This document shows positions 24,993 to 34,865 of a stretch of DNA of 64,000 bases, piece by piece. Position numbers and translations under genes: made by a program. Each line of letters begins with the position of its first letter. Positions within the stretch are counted from its first letter, which is position 1. Origin of the DNA: Petrolisthes cinctipes (taxonomy: Eukaryota; Arthropoda; Malacostraca; Decapoda; Porcellanidae); assembly GCA_033782935.1 (NCBI GenBank), contig JAWQEG010002489.1:1-64000 (forward strand). Reading direction: 5' to 3'. The notes below the pieces were generated by a model. That model had not been told where the DNA came from. It worked only from the letters and a program-made list of their open reading frames with translations, and did not search any database.

Positions 24993-27929
24993 GAGAGCCG
25001 GCGTGTGGAAGCAGCCGAGGCAGTTGTAACTCCTTCCGACCCACCAGTGGAGGACGTTGACGGTGATGGAGAATCACCGGACGATCCTTCTCTAACTAAT
25101 TTTTTTTCAGATGCCTCTAGTGAGCAGCTGTCTCTGGAGTGTGTCGATGTTGATAGATTTAAGGATTTGCAAGGTAGTGACCCAGGTATCCAAGAGTTAA
25201 GGAGCCTGGCAGTTGAAAATATGGGGGAAGAAAAGGGTTCATGTTTATATGAGAAGGATGGAGTTTTGTACAGGAGGTGGAGACCTCCTCATACTATTGT
25301 GGATGAGGGATTGAGGGATGTACACCAGTTAGTTGTGCCGAGTGTGTGCAGGCAGGAACTAATTAGGCTAGCTCATGATATTCCCTTTGCTGCCCACTTA
25401 GGAGTGAGGAAAACACTTGAACGGCTTAGGGCAGAATTTTACTGGCCTGCCATGAGGGCTGATGTGTACCAGCATGTGAGGAGTTGTCACACATGCCAGG
25501 TTGTGGGACGGCCTAACCAGAAACCATCTAAGTCTCCCCTAATTCCCATCCCTGCTATTGGACCACCTTTCTCAAAGTTAATTATAGACATAGTGGGTCC
25601 ACTTCCTACCACTTCTACCGGATTTCAATACCTTCTTACTATATTAGACCCTTGTACTAGGTACCCTGAGGCAATTCCCTTCAGAACTATGAATGCTAAG
25701 GCTGTTGTGAAAGCATTGTTAGGATTTTGTACTAAGTTTGGGTTACCTAATGAGATACAGTCTGATAGGGGTTCTAATTTTTTGTCTAACCTGTTCCAGC
25801 AGACTTTGGAAGAGTTGGGAGTTAAACATGTTAGAAGCAGTGCTTACCATCCAGAGTCCCAGGGTGCCTTGGAGAGATACCACCAGACCCTGAAGAATAT
25901 GATGCAGAAATACTGCTTGGAACACACCAAGGATTGGGACAAGGGTGTTCCTTTCCTACTGTTTGCAACGAGGGAAGTACCGCAGGAGAGCCTGGGTTTC
26001 TCTCCGAATGAGCTTGTCTTCGCACACCATGTCAGAGGTCCTTTGAGCATCGTCAAGGAGGCATGGAGTAGTGACGTCGACACCAGCAAGAACCTTCTAC
26101 AATACGTCCTGGAGTTCAAGACCCGTCTGAGTGACACTAGAGAAGAGGCAAAGAAGAACCTCGAGGAAGCCCAAGGGAAAATGAAAGAGTGGTATGATCG
26201 GAAGGCCCGATGGAGGGTGTTCCAAGTTGGTGATGAAGTGTTGGTGCTACTGCCACTTCAAGGTCAACCCCTGGCTGCCAAGTTTCAAGGTCCGTACGTG
26301 GTAAAGAAGAGGCTGGGTGAGACTGACTATCTTGTGAAGACGCCCGACCGGCGGAGGTCTCATCAGTTGTGCCACGTGAATATGTTAAAGCCGTACTACT
26401 GCCCTTTGAAGACTCCAGTGACGACACAGCATGTTGTGGCTGTGGGTGTGGAAGAAGATGATGATGATGTGGCAGAGGTAACTTGTGAATTTCAAGAGAG
26501 TAATTGGGTGGACAATGAGGAAGCAGAGACTACTCTACGGGACAAGGTGTCGCATTTACCTCCCGAGCAAGTGGCGCAGCTGTGGAAGTTGATGTCAACC
26601 TACGGCAAGGTGTTCGCCAGTGTTCCTGGGAGGACTGACTGGTCTCAACACGACGTGGACGTGGGCGTGGCTACGCCAGTTAAGCTGCCGCCCTACCGAG
26701 TCGGTCCACGCCATATTGAAGTGCTGCGGAAGGAGCTGAAGTATATGTTGGACCACAACTTGATAACACCGTGTGCAAGTGCTTGGAGTTCCCCTGTGAC
26801 ATTGCAGCCTAAGCCTGATGGTTCTGCTAGGTTCTGCATCGACTACAGGAGAGTGAACGCCTTGACAAAGACTGACACGTACCCGTTGCCACGCCTAGAG
26901 GACTGCATTGACCATGTGGGATCCTCTCGTTTTATTACCAAGATCGACCTGAAGCAGGGATCTTGGCAGGTACCTCTAACAGACCGAGCAAAGCAGATCT
27001 CATGCTTTGTGGCCGATGGGCAAACATACCAGTGTAACGTGATGCTGTACGGTATGAAGAATGCATCAGCCACCTTCCAACGGCTCATGAATGATGTGAC
27101 TGGGGGTATTAAGAACTGCGTTGCGTACATTGACGACGTCGTGGTCTACACTGACACCTGGGACCACCACCTCCAAGTACTGCAGCAGTTACTGTCCCGC
27201 CTACAGGATGCCAACTTAGTCGTCAACGTCAAGAAGTGCGACTTTGTGTGTGCCCGTGAGCAGTACCTAGGGTATGTGGTAGGACATGGTCTGGTCTGCC
27301 CGCCTAGCTCGAAGGTGGAGGCCATACAAGGTTTCAAGAGGCCTCAGAACAGACGGGAACTCAGACGCTTCTTGGGATGTATCGGGTACTACAGGCGATT
27401 CTTGAAAAATTTCGCGACTGTAGTGGCACCCTTGACTGAGTTGCTTAGAAAAGAGGTTAAGTATGAATGGACAAACGAGTGCGAGGAAAGTTTTGAAAGT
27501 GCCAAGGACATACTCGTCCATTATCCCGTGATGACCGCACCCAAGTTTGACAAACCATTCACACTAGCAGTGGACGCTAGCAATGTAGGAGCAGGAGCTG
27601 TGTTGATGCAGGAGGACGAGCAGGAGGTGGAGCATCCTGTTTCGTATTACAGTAAAAAGTTCTCTACCAGTCAGAAGAACTACTCAGTTATAGAGAAGGA
27701 ATTCCTAGCCCTGATCCTCGCCCTGCAACACTTTGCTGTGTATGTACCTGCATTTGGACCAATACTTAGGGTGTACACTGACCACCACCCTCTGAAGTAT
27801 TTGAACAGTTTGGGGGCCAAGAACCAAAGGCTTACCCGTTGGAGTTTGTTCCTCCAACAGTATCACCTAGATGTACGTCATATAAGAGGTGTTGATAATG
27901 TGATAGCCGATTGTCTATCTAGAAGTTAA
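24993..27929 (+). CDS. Pol polyprotein (integrase-RT-RNase H order) of the Gmr1-like element
   Basis: Open from just after the gag UAG, in the same frame, to 27929 (978 codons after the UAG; no ATG near its start, so readthrough or a GTG at 25005 would be needed). Order, numbered from 25005: integrase zinc finger H-H-C-C (LAHDIPFAAHLG, SCHTCQ, about 123-165), DDE core (IDIVGPL, QSDRGSNF, SQGALERYH), a GPY module at about 429 ending HVNMLKPYY, RT from about 565 with ITKIDLKQGSWQ and catalytic YIDDVVVY at about 708, and RNase H with AVDASNVGAGAVL at about 855, DHHPLKYL and NVIADCLSRS. Integrase inserts cDNA; RT and RNase H make it. No chromodomain is seen. All catalytic residues I looked for are present, so it appears undamaged. 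Confidence 0.92.
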   Translation, partial: ESRRVEAAEAVVTPSDPPVEDVDGDGESPDDPSLTNFFSDASSEQLSLECVDVDRFKDLQGSDPGIQELRSLAVENMGEEKGSCLYEKDGVLYRRWRPPHTIVDEGLRDVHQLVVPSVCRQELIRLAHDIPFAAHLGVRKTLERLRAEFYWPAMRADVYQHVRSCHTCQVVGRPNQKPSKSPLIPIPAIGPPFSKLIIDIVGPLPTTSTGFQYLLTILDPCTRYPEAIPFRTMNAKAVVKALLGFCTKFGLPNEIQSDRGSNFLSNLFQQTLEELGVKHVRSSAYHPESQGALERYHQTLKNMMQKYCLEHTKDWDKGVPFLLFATREVPQESLGFSPNELVFAHHVRGPLSIVKEAWSSDVDTSKNLLQYVLEFKTRLSDTREEAKKNLEEAQGKMKEWYDRKARWRVFQVGDEVLVLLPLQGQPLAAKFQGPYVVKKRLGETDYLVKTPDRRRSHQLCHVNMLKPYYCPLKTPVTTQHVVAVGVEEDDDDVAEVTCEFQESNWVDNEEAETTLRDKVSHLPPEQVAQLWKLMSTYGKVFASVPGRTDWSQHDVDVGVATPVKLPPYRVGPRHIEVLRKELKYMLDHNLITPCASAWSSPVTLQPKPDGSARFCIDYRRVNALTKTDTYPLPRLEDCIDHVGSSRFITKIDLKQGSWQVPLTDRAKQISCFVADGQTYQCNVMLYGMKNASATFQRLMNDVTGGIKNCVAYIDDVVVYTDTWDHHLQVLQQLLSRLQDANLVVNVKKCDFVCAREQYLGYVVGHGLVCPPSSKVEAIQGFKRPQNRRELRRFLGCIGYYRRFLKNFATVVAPLTELLRKEVKYEWTNECEESFESAKDILVHYPVMTAPKFDKPFTLAVDASNVGAGAVLMQEDEQEVEHPVSYYSKKFSTSQKNYSVIEKEFLALILALQHFAVYVPAFGPILRVYTDHHPLKYLNSLGAKNQRLTRWSLFLQQYHLDVRHIRGVDNVIADCLSRS

Positions 27930-28010
27930 ATATTTTATTTTTGATTTTTGCATGTTGTACATAACTTTTGTAAACCCAAGAACGAATTTTCCAGAGGAAA
28001 ACTCTTTCTT

Positions 28011-28021
28011 TGGTGGGGGCG
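28011..28021 (+). promoter_or_regulatory. Polypurine-tract-like sequence
   Basis: TGGTGGGGGCG lies directly before the 3' LTR start TGTTACG, the position expected for the plus-strand primer. It is short and not wholly purine. Confidence 0.5.
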
Positions 28022-29211
28022 TGTTACGTGTGTCTGAATTATTATTATTGATTTATAAGTGTTGCTATCTATTTTTGACAGTGACTGTGGATGTGGTTGT
28101 GAGTGTGGTGGCAGAGGCCCCCACCCGGATGTGTTGTGTGCGCATTTAATTCACTTATTATTCCATTTTCTTTAAGTGTTGGTGTCGTAAGGTCGGGTAC
28201 GTCATAACCAGCTATGTTCTCTAGATTCGTGCGCTTTCTCTCGCCTTCTCTCGCAAGTGGCGTGATGAGTGTCCGTTTTCATTACTTGGGACTTCCCATA
28301 GTTTCTTGGGAGGGAACATATGAGTATAGTGTCTTTAAGTCTGTGTTACAAACAGGTTTTGGAGACGCTCCTAACTCTGTTGAAACCGGCACGCTCTTCT
28401 TTGTCGAGCCGATGGTATATAAGGGCGAGGCTTAGGCCTTGTTACTTCAGATATCTTTGGAGGCTGGGACAGCGAGCTTGTGTTTTGTAAGTCATTGAGT
28501 GTGGTGAGATTCGGGAGGAGACTCGCAGACGTATTTTTTAAGTATAATTGTTTTATTTCTACTTTCTTCTCACAGTAACTTAGGGGTCACTCTCATATTA
28601 CTAATATTACTACTATTACTATATATATATATATATATTTGGGTATTGATATTTTTTTATTATATTATTACATGTGTGTGATGCATTGATGTTTATTTAC
28701 CATATATGCTAGTGAAGTGCTAATATTATTGATAGACTAATTCTATGCTTACGTGTGTGCCTAGAGCCTTGTGTATTAAAGTGATGGCACAGTGGTAGTA
28801 AGTTGTTGTGTGATTATTGTAAGTCTATTATATATATATATATATATTCTGGGAATTCTGTCTCACGTTCTGTCATAGTTGGGAATCCTGATTTCATTTA
28901 TAATTCTTTCTGTGTTACTTGTATGTCTTTGTTAGTTCATATTGTCATTATATATTATAGAAAGTCAGAGTAGTTTCTATATCATCTTTTATTCATTATA
29001 ACCGAATCTGGGTATATGTATGGACGGTCTCTTTAGGGTTGAGTTAGCATTCTTTCATATAGGCTGGGTTTGTACTTTTACTTATAATTCATAACTTTAA
29101 TAGTCAGATACCTGCCACCCAGTGCTACTTTATTCTGTTGATAGCTAACTTTGGAGTAAGTCTAGTCTAGTGACTAGTACTGTACTGTATCTCTACCCTC
29201 CGTCCGTAACA
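28022..29211 (+). repeat. Gypsy 3' LTR (1190 bp)
   Basis: Begins TGTTACGTGTG and ends CCGTCCGTAACA, with a TATATAAG box at 28416-28423. It preserves the empty MULE target (CCCCCACCCGGATGTG near 28119). Confidence 0.93.
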
Positions 29212-29337
29212 ATATGTAGGTGGAAATGAAGCGAACCTATACTGCCGACTGTACAGCCACAATCATATATATCCACCGACATTTTCCTTCCATCGTCATA
29301 AATATCTTGGTAATAAAGAACAACAGATGCCTTCAGT
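29212..29337. repeat. Two truncated MITE ends next to the Gypsy 3' LTR
   Basis: 29218-29252 is an inverted end of the MITE at 37103-37314 (TGAAGCGAACCTATACTGCC, ending at CTGTAC). 29251-29330 is the left part of the CAGCCACAATC MITE family (seen complete at 50763-50975), including TATCTTGGTAATAAAGAACA. Both are partial. Confidence 0.75.
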
Positions 29338-30125
29338 GTTACTAATAGGGGTGTACTGCCTGGGGATTTGAATTAACCGCATGACCAAAAATTCCAGTAT
29401 CAAATGAAACATCATAGCTTAGTAGTAGTTGTTGTGTTCATTCTGTAAAAAAAAACACATTACCTTTCCATTTTTCGCCTATGGTACCAGTACACTACTA
29501 TTATTTTGTCTTAAGTGATAAGTATGCATTGTATGTGAATTATAATGACTGATTTCTATAGAGGCTTATTTGATTATTTCATTGTTTACGTGGCATAAGA
29601 GTTATTATGTGTTTCTGGCTAGTTAACTATTTGTCATGCTTATAACATTGTTGCTATCTTATCTCAGGATTATATGGTTATCAATAAGTAGCAGAAGAAT
29701 CTATATTTTATTTTGTAACTAACTGTAAAGGAGGGATTATTTTGGGAATTGATTGCGAGTCTCATTTATTAAAGTAACTGGGATGTCAGATTATGAGACA
29801 TTGTGGTAGTGCCTGCCTGCCTGCCTCAGTCCCCTTTATTTTTACAACTAGCCAGCAACACATAATATAACTCTCTTATGCCACGTAAACAATGAAATAA
29901 TCAAATAAGCCTCTAAAATCAGTCATTATAATTCACATACAATGCATACTTATCACTTCAAAGACAAAATAATAGTGTACTGGTAACATAGACAAAAAGT
30001 AATGTTTTTTTTTTACATTGAGCGAACACAACAACTACTACTAAGCTATGATGTTTCATATGATACTGGAATTTTTGGTCATGCGGTAAATTCAAATCCC
30101 CAGGCAGTACATCCCTATTAGTAAC
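29338..30125. mobile_element. 788-bp palindromic element (foldback MITE)
   Basis: Arms of about 285 bp: the left starts GTTACTAATAGGGGTGTACT and the right ends in its near reverse complement, CATCCCTATTAGTAAC. The match continues through GCATGACC/GGTCATGC and ATGCCACG/CGTGGCAT to about 29627 and 29841. The centre contains (CTGC)n near 29813. There is no coding capacity; the short open frames are arm translations. Confidence 0.8.
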
Positions 30126-30151
30126 TTCACAAGTACAGTCTGTGAATGATG

Positions 30152-30552
30152 TACAGTTGAGCAAGTAGAAAGTGCAAGAAAAATATGAGTGTATATTGCA
30201 ATATCTTTCAGTTCTTTGTAGTAAACCCTGGTATTTTTTATCAATGAATCACTTAGACTCCAGAACCAATATAAAGTGACTGACTGAAATTTTGAGTGGT
30301 AGCCAGATGTGAACATATATAATAATTATATATATATATACTCATATTTTACCTGCACTTTCTACTTGCTCAACTATATGTTAAAATATGTACTATTGTC
30401 TAGAAGAAAGTAATTACTATAGCATATTTAATTTGTGTAATAAATGTCTTTTATATATTTTGATTTTTCGTTTATTTTATGGACAGTAGCCAGATGTGAA
30501 CATATATATCCCTCATATATTACCTGCACTTTCTACTTGCTCAACTGTACAT
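30152..30552. mobile_element. MITE with TACAGTTGAGCAAGTAG termini, plus a partial second end
   Basis: Inverted ends: 30152 TACAGTTGAGCAAGTAGAAA and the matching CTTTCTACTTGCTCAACT ending 30378, with TA at each side. The right end recurs as a direct copy at 30485-30552 (GTAGCCAGATGTGAACATAT ... CTTGCTCAACTGTA). Size and TA flanks fit Tc1/mariner-type MITEs. Confidence 0.7.
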
Positions 30553-30566
30553 AACACACCCTCTCT

Positions 30567-30720
30567 CAGTTACTCATAGTTTTAGCTGGTAAAATGTGGA
30601 GTAGTAAGCAGGGTTGATTATCTTAAAGTGATTGTGATTGGTTGATCTAATATTATCTGCTGTAACATAACCCTGCTTTCTACTCCAGATTTTACTACCA
30701 GCTAAAACTGTGAGTAACTG
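30567..30720. mobile_element. 154-bp palindromic MITE
   Basis: The arms of about 50 bp start CAGTTACTCATAGTTTTAGC and end in the near complement GCTAAAACTGTGAGTAACTG. They contain AAGCAGGGTT and AACCCTGCTT. Confidence 0.75.
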
Positions 30721-30733
30721 AACGAGTGTGTGG

Positions 30734-31109
30734 TACAGTTGCCAAAAAAGGTATTGTGACAAATCTTAATGGAACTTTAACCATAGTAATATCCACAACT
30801 ATTTGTATGTACTATAAGTATGTGTAACAGAAAGAAATATACATATCCTTCTGTATTTGTATGGACTATAAGTATGTATAACAGAAGGAAATATACATAT
30901 CCTTCTGTATTTGTATGGACTATAAGCATGTATAACAGAAGGAAATGTACATATCCTTCTGTATTTGTATGGACTATAAGTATGTATAACAGAAGGAAAT
31001 ATACATATCCTTCTGTAATACATACTTATAATCCCTACAAACAACTATGGACATTAATATAGATAATGTTCTATCAATAGTTGTCGCAATTTCTTTTTTG
31101 GCAACTGTA
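30734..31109. mobile_element. TA-flanked MITE with internal tandem repeat
   Basis: Termini TACAGTTGCCAAAAAAGG (30734) and CTTTTTTGGCAACTGTA (ends 31109). Inside, about four units of roughly 63 bp (GTATGTATAACAGAAGGAAA, TACATATCCTTCTGTATTTG) are themselves palindromic. 31110-31265 after it shows nothing recognisable. Confidence 0.8.
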
Positions 31110-31279
31110 CCTGTATCATTGACAGACTGTACTGTATATACCAGTATTATCAGGGACTTTGTTAATGTTCTGTTGAATATATACAATTCAGTGGTTTATT
31201 TTATAAGGTACAGTACTATAGTAAAGAGGTGCACTACTTGTTTGGTACGGTACTATGTAAAACCTTCAATCCATTGTAG

Positions 31280-31862
31280 ATGTCTGTCCGGGATGCAACA
31301 CAACACCCCATTCTATTATGGAAGACTGCAATACACACACTCACACAACACCCCATTATATTAAACACATTATGGAAGACTGTAATACACACAACCACAC
31401 TCGCCAACAACACAACACAACACCCCATTCTATTAAACACATTATGGAAGACTGTAATACACACAACCACACCCACCAACAACACCCCATTCTATTAAAC
31501 ACATTATTGAAGACTGCAACACACACAACCACACTCACCAACAACACAACACAACACCCCATTCTATTAAACACATATGTTATGGAAGACTGTAATACAC
31601 ACAACCACACTCACCAACAACACAACACAACACCCCATTCTATTAAACACATTATGGAAGACTGTAATACACACACCCACACTCACCAACAACACAACAC
31701 AACATACATTCTATTAAACACATTATTGAAGACTGTAATACACACAACCACACTCACCAACAACACAACATACACTCTCTGAGGGCACTGTGGGAGAGCC
31801 CGGTTCAGGCCATGACCTTCCTCAGGAGCTCGGGGCTGTTCGGCCAGATAGCTTGAGGAACT
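31280..31862 (+). pseudogene. 3' end of the Jockey-like family with amplified zinc-knuckle module
   Basis: Begins in the coding region (the cysteine block is recognisable from the 50.1-kb copy) and then repeats about seven times a unit of roughly 70 bp coding SIKHIMEDCNTHNHTHQQHN. It ends with the shared 3' end (HSLRALWESPVQ, then GCTTGAGGAACTTCAAC). There is no (CAA)n tail in this copy. It cannot be functional because it lacks RT and endonuclease. Confidence 0.8.
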
Positions 31863-32354
31863 TCAACCTTTAATCTCGTCTGACTCATAATTTGCAAGTA
31901 GGAAAGAGTGTAATATCAGATTTGTAATTAATCAGTTATCATAAAAAATTAAACATTACAGGGAGTCTGGGGGCCTCCGACAGCCAGGGAGATGTGCTTC
32001 AGTAACCCAGACATATAGGGACATCTAGACTCCCTGGTCCAGTAAGCTGTGGTCCCATTTCCCTGGGATGTGCTTTGGTAGTCCAGGTATATAGTGACAT
32101 ACAGCCCCTCCTTTATTTTAATTTGTTTTTTCACCAGAGTGTACCAGGGGTCTGTGGAGGCCATTCTGTCCTGGGAGAACATCAACAACAACATCATTAA
32201 ACATTACAAAGTGAGTATCGGGTAATGAAGTATGAGTACAGACAAAACAAAAAAAGTATTGGAACCACCCTTGTATTGAAATTAACTATAATTCTTGAGA
32301 AAACAAAGTTCACTTCATGTGCTAGTTTATTGAGGCTACTCCATTTCATACATG
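31863..32354. other. Low-feature stretch with a possible exon at 32140-32211
   Basis: 32140-32211 reads VYQGSVEAILSWENINNN and further residues in one frame; it is preceded by a pyrimidine tract and CAG (TTTTTTCACCAG) and followed by GTGAGTAT, so it could be an internal exon. I do not recognise the peptide and see no partner exon. Upstream, 31965-32100 holds two degenerate copies of a roughly 60-bp unit with GGGATGTGCTT. Confidence 0.3.
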
Positions 32355-32362
32355 TTTATTTA

Positions 32363-32755
32363 TTTTTTTTTTTTTTCTATACCTCAACCTCGGGGCTGTA
32401 GGGTGTCAATAGCCCGTGACTCTTGTGAGGCCCTGAGATTATTGTGTGTCACACCAGATGAGACAGTGGAGCTTCGTGGTGATGTTGTTGGTACCATAAC
32501 TTCTCTTCTGTTCCACTAGATGACCCACACCTTATTTATACACGACACTATACTGTTGACAAACACACACACACACACTAGATGATCCACACCTTATTTA
32601 TACATGTCACTATCAGGAGATAAGAGGAGTTACACACACACACACACACTAGATGAGACAGTGGAGCTTCGTGGTGGTGATGTTGGTACCGTAGCTTCTC
32701 TTCTGTCCCACTAGATGACTCACACCTTATTTATACCACGTCACTATGTGTTGTG
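32363..32755 (-). repeat. SINE-like repeat, minus strand, with partial duplication
   Basis: Starts with a poly-T run (poly-A on the minus strand) then CTATACCTCAACCTCGGGGC, matching the copy at 61937-62128. Its distal half (GATGAGACAGTGGAGCTTCG to CACACCTTATTTATAC) is present twice, separated by a (CA)n run near 32560-32650. I cannot identify A and B boxes, so the SINE call rests on poly-A and the dispersed copies. Confidence 0.6.
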
Positions 32756-32981
32756 TGAGGGGTGAGGTATTGCCCAGGTGACTGAAGTTTAACATGTAAC
32801 AGTGCTGTACTAATATGTATATAGTTTTTCAGGATGGATTTTCACACACTACATTGGATTTTCCAAGTTTTAGCAGTTTTGGATAGAGGAGGATAGACTA
32901 CTACTACTACTACTACTACCTCCCATGAACTTCACAAGTGTACTGACTACCTCATAATGCAAGAATGGTGAGTGTACTGTA

Positions 32982-33194
32982 CAGCCACAATCAAATATCC
33001 ACCGACGCTTTCCTTCCATCGTACAAATAAATTAGTATCATATCAAAATATAATCATACAACAACCCCTTACGTCAACTCAACCCCCTCAATTATTATTA
33101 TGAGGTGCTGCAAAATCATACACGTGTTGTTCTTCATTACCAAGATATTTATTACGATGGAAGGAAAGTGTTGGTGGATATTTGATTGTGGCTG
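32982..33194. mobile_element. CAGCCACAATC MITE, 213 bp, complete
   Basis: Termini CAGCCACAATCAAATATCC and GGATATTTGATTGTGGCTG, flanked by TA (32980-32981, 33195-33196). It has the same length as the 50763-50975 copy, in reverse orientation. TA targets and size suggest mobilisation by a Tc1/mariner-type transposase. Confidence 0.88.
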
Positions 33195-33258
33195 TACCAA
33201 TGAATGCATCTGTTTAGTAGCACAGGTAGGAGGAATCAGTAGCCTTTCAATTCACCAA

Positions 33259-33758
33259 GAGACTCTCTCCAGTAGTTTTAAAAGAAATTTGAGAGTCCTT
33301 ACTGGTGCTCTATGAATTCTCCAAACTACTCCGGGCAACAGACAGATTCCCTATTAGAAATACTGAAGGGTTCTGTGGCCTGGATTATTTTGAAAGATTT
33401 ATAGAGCTCCAGTAAGGGACCATTAATTTTTTTTAAACTACGGGACTCTCCCATTAATTGGATTTAGATACAGTTAACTCTCATTTTACACTTGTATATT
33501 GGGTGTGTAATGTAATGTGTGTAATGAAACTGTGTATAGAAAACCCTCATTGTACAGTACACTGGTATTATGGGTGTTTAATATAGTGTACAATAAGTGT
33601 TTGCAGTACATACATTCATTACACACACACTATTTCACATACATCATCCCAGTGTAAAATGAGAATTGACTGTATTTTGGAGCATTCATAGAGCTCCAGT
33701 AAGGGCCCTCAAATTTTTTAAAAACTACGGGACTCTCCCTTTAATTGGATTTAGATAT
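33259..33758. repeat. Inverted and direct copies of a 55-70-bp unit around a MITE
   Basis: The unit ATAGAGCTCCAGTAAGGG ... ACTACGGGACTCTCCC occurs at 33399-33471 and 33689-33758 in the same orientation and, diverged, as the reverse complement at 33259-33315 (AGAGTCCTTACTGGTGCTCT). The TA-flanked MITE at 33471-33672 sits between the direct copies. Confidence 0.7.
33471..33672. mobile_element. CAGTTAACTCTCATTTTACAC MITE, 202 bp
   Basis: Termini CAGTTAACTCTCATTTTACA and TGTAAAATGAGAATTGACTG, flanked by TA (33469-33470, 33673-33674). Related copies lie at 61236-61650 and from 63714. Confidence 0.82.
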
Positions 33759-33804
33759 GTGCACTCACTACAAAAGGTTTAAATGTTAATATCATCACTG
33801 CTTT

Positions 33805-34412
33805 ACAGGTGAGAGGAGAACAAAAGAAGAGAGGGCACAACAACGAGAGGAGAAAGAACACACAACCAACGAGAGAAAGAGAGAACACACAACCAACAAA
33901 AGAGAGAACACACAACCAACGAGAGAAGAGAGAGAGAGAACACGCACACAACGAGAGAAGAAGAAGAGAGAACACACACAACCAACGAGAGAGGAGAGGG
34001 AACAGAGAAGAGAGAGAACACACAACCAACGAGAGAAGAGAGAGAGAACACGCACACAACAAACGAGAGAAGAAGAGAGAACACTCAACCAACGAGAGGA
34101 GAAGAGAGAACACACACAACGAGAGGAGAAGAGAGAACCCACACAACGAGAGGAGAAGAGAGAACACACACAACCAATGAGAGAAAAGAGAACACACACA
34201 CAAGGAGAGGAGAGAGAACACACAACGAGAGAAAAGAGAGAGAGAACACACACACAACTAGAGAAGAGAGAACACACACACAACGAGAGGAGAAGAGAGA
34301 ACACACAACTAACGAGAGAAGAGAACACACACACAACTAACGAGAGAAGAGAACACACACAACTAACGAGAGAAGAGAACACACACAACAAGAAAAGAGA
34401 AAGAGAACACCT
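33805..34412. repeat. Purine-rich minisatellite (GAGAGAAGAGAGAACACACACAAC)n
   Basis: About 25 variable units on one strand, almost free of T. Long open frames exist in several phases purely because of composition. No gene. Confidence 0.92.
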
Positions 34413-34558
34413 ATAATTATCTATGTTTTATATTTCCACCACCAGGAAAATATATTAATTATTTTATACCTGTTATGGTGTTGGGTTCAAATATAAATTG
34501 TTGATGTTATTATTATACACAGAAATATAATGATAACATCAATGATAATTTTATACCT

Positions 34559-34835
34559 GTGGGGGGGGGGTGCAGGAGTGGGGGGGTTAGGGGGGTGCAG
34601 GCTTAGGGGGGGTGCGGGAATATGGGACAGGCTTGGGGGGGTCGGGGGGGGGGGGGTGCGGGAATATGGGACAGGCTTGGGGGGGTGCGGGAATAGGGGA
34701 CAGGCTTTCTACCCACCCCAAGCCTGTCCCCCTATTCCCGCACCCTCCCCCAGTCCCCCCACAAGCCTGTCCCCCTACTCCCGCACCTCCCCAGTTCCCC
34801 CCACAAGCCTGTTCCCTATTCCCGCACCCCCTTAA
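34559..34835. repeat. G-rich to C-rich inverted array, locus 1
   Basis: Units of GGTGCGGGAATAGGGGACAG plus GCTTGGGGGG run to 34708 and then continue as their reverse complement (AAGCCTGTCCCCCTATTCCC) to 34835. The turning point reads GGCTTTCTACCCACCCCAAG. Runs of four or more G suggest quadruplex potential. Confidence 0.9.
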
Positions 34836-34865
34836 GGTGGTAATTCTTTTTTGTTACATTGGAGT

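Larger units (their letters stand above)
12374..29211 (+). mobile_element. Gmr1-like Ty3/Gypsy LTR retrotransposon (interrupted by a MULE)
   Basis: LTRs begin TGTTACGTGTGTCTGA and end CCGTCCGTAACA. The 3' LTR is 1190 bp; the 5' LTR, with the inserted MULE removed, is about 1174 bp. Inside are a PBS-like site, a gag-protease frame, an in-frame UAG, a pol frame and a purine tract. The pol order is integrase, then RT, then RNase H, as in Copia, but the RT and integrase are Gypsy type (YIDD; GPY module); this combination defines the Gmr1-like group. The 4-bp flanks are GTAT on the left and ATAT on the right, one mismatch from a clean target duplication. Both frames look intact; the split 5' LTR would disable transcription from this copy unless the MULE left. 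Confidence 0.9.

Noticed and set aside
23112..27929. Retroviral envelope after pol
   Set aside because: Only about 90 bp separate pol from the 3' LTR; there is no env frame.
33751..34391. Cys/Leu/Ser-rich minus-strand frames resembling membrane proteins
   Set aside because: They come from the purine-rich minisatellite; there is no unique sequence.
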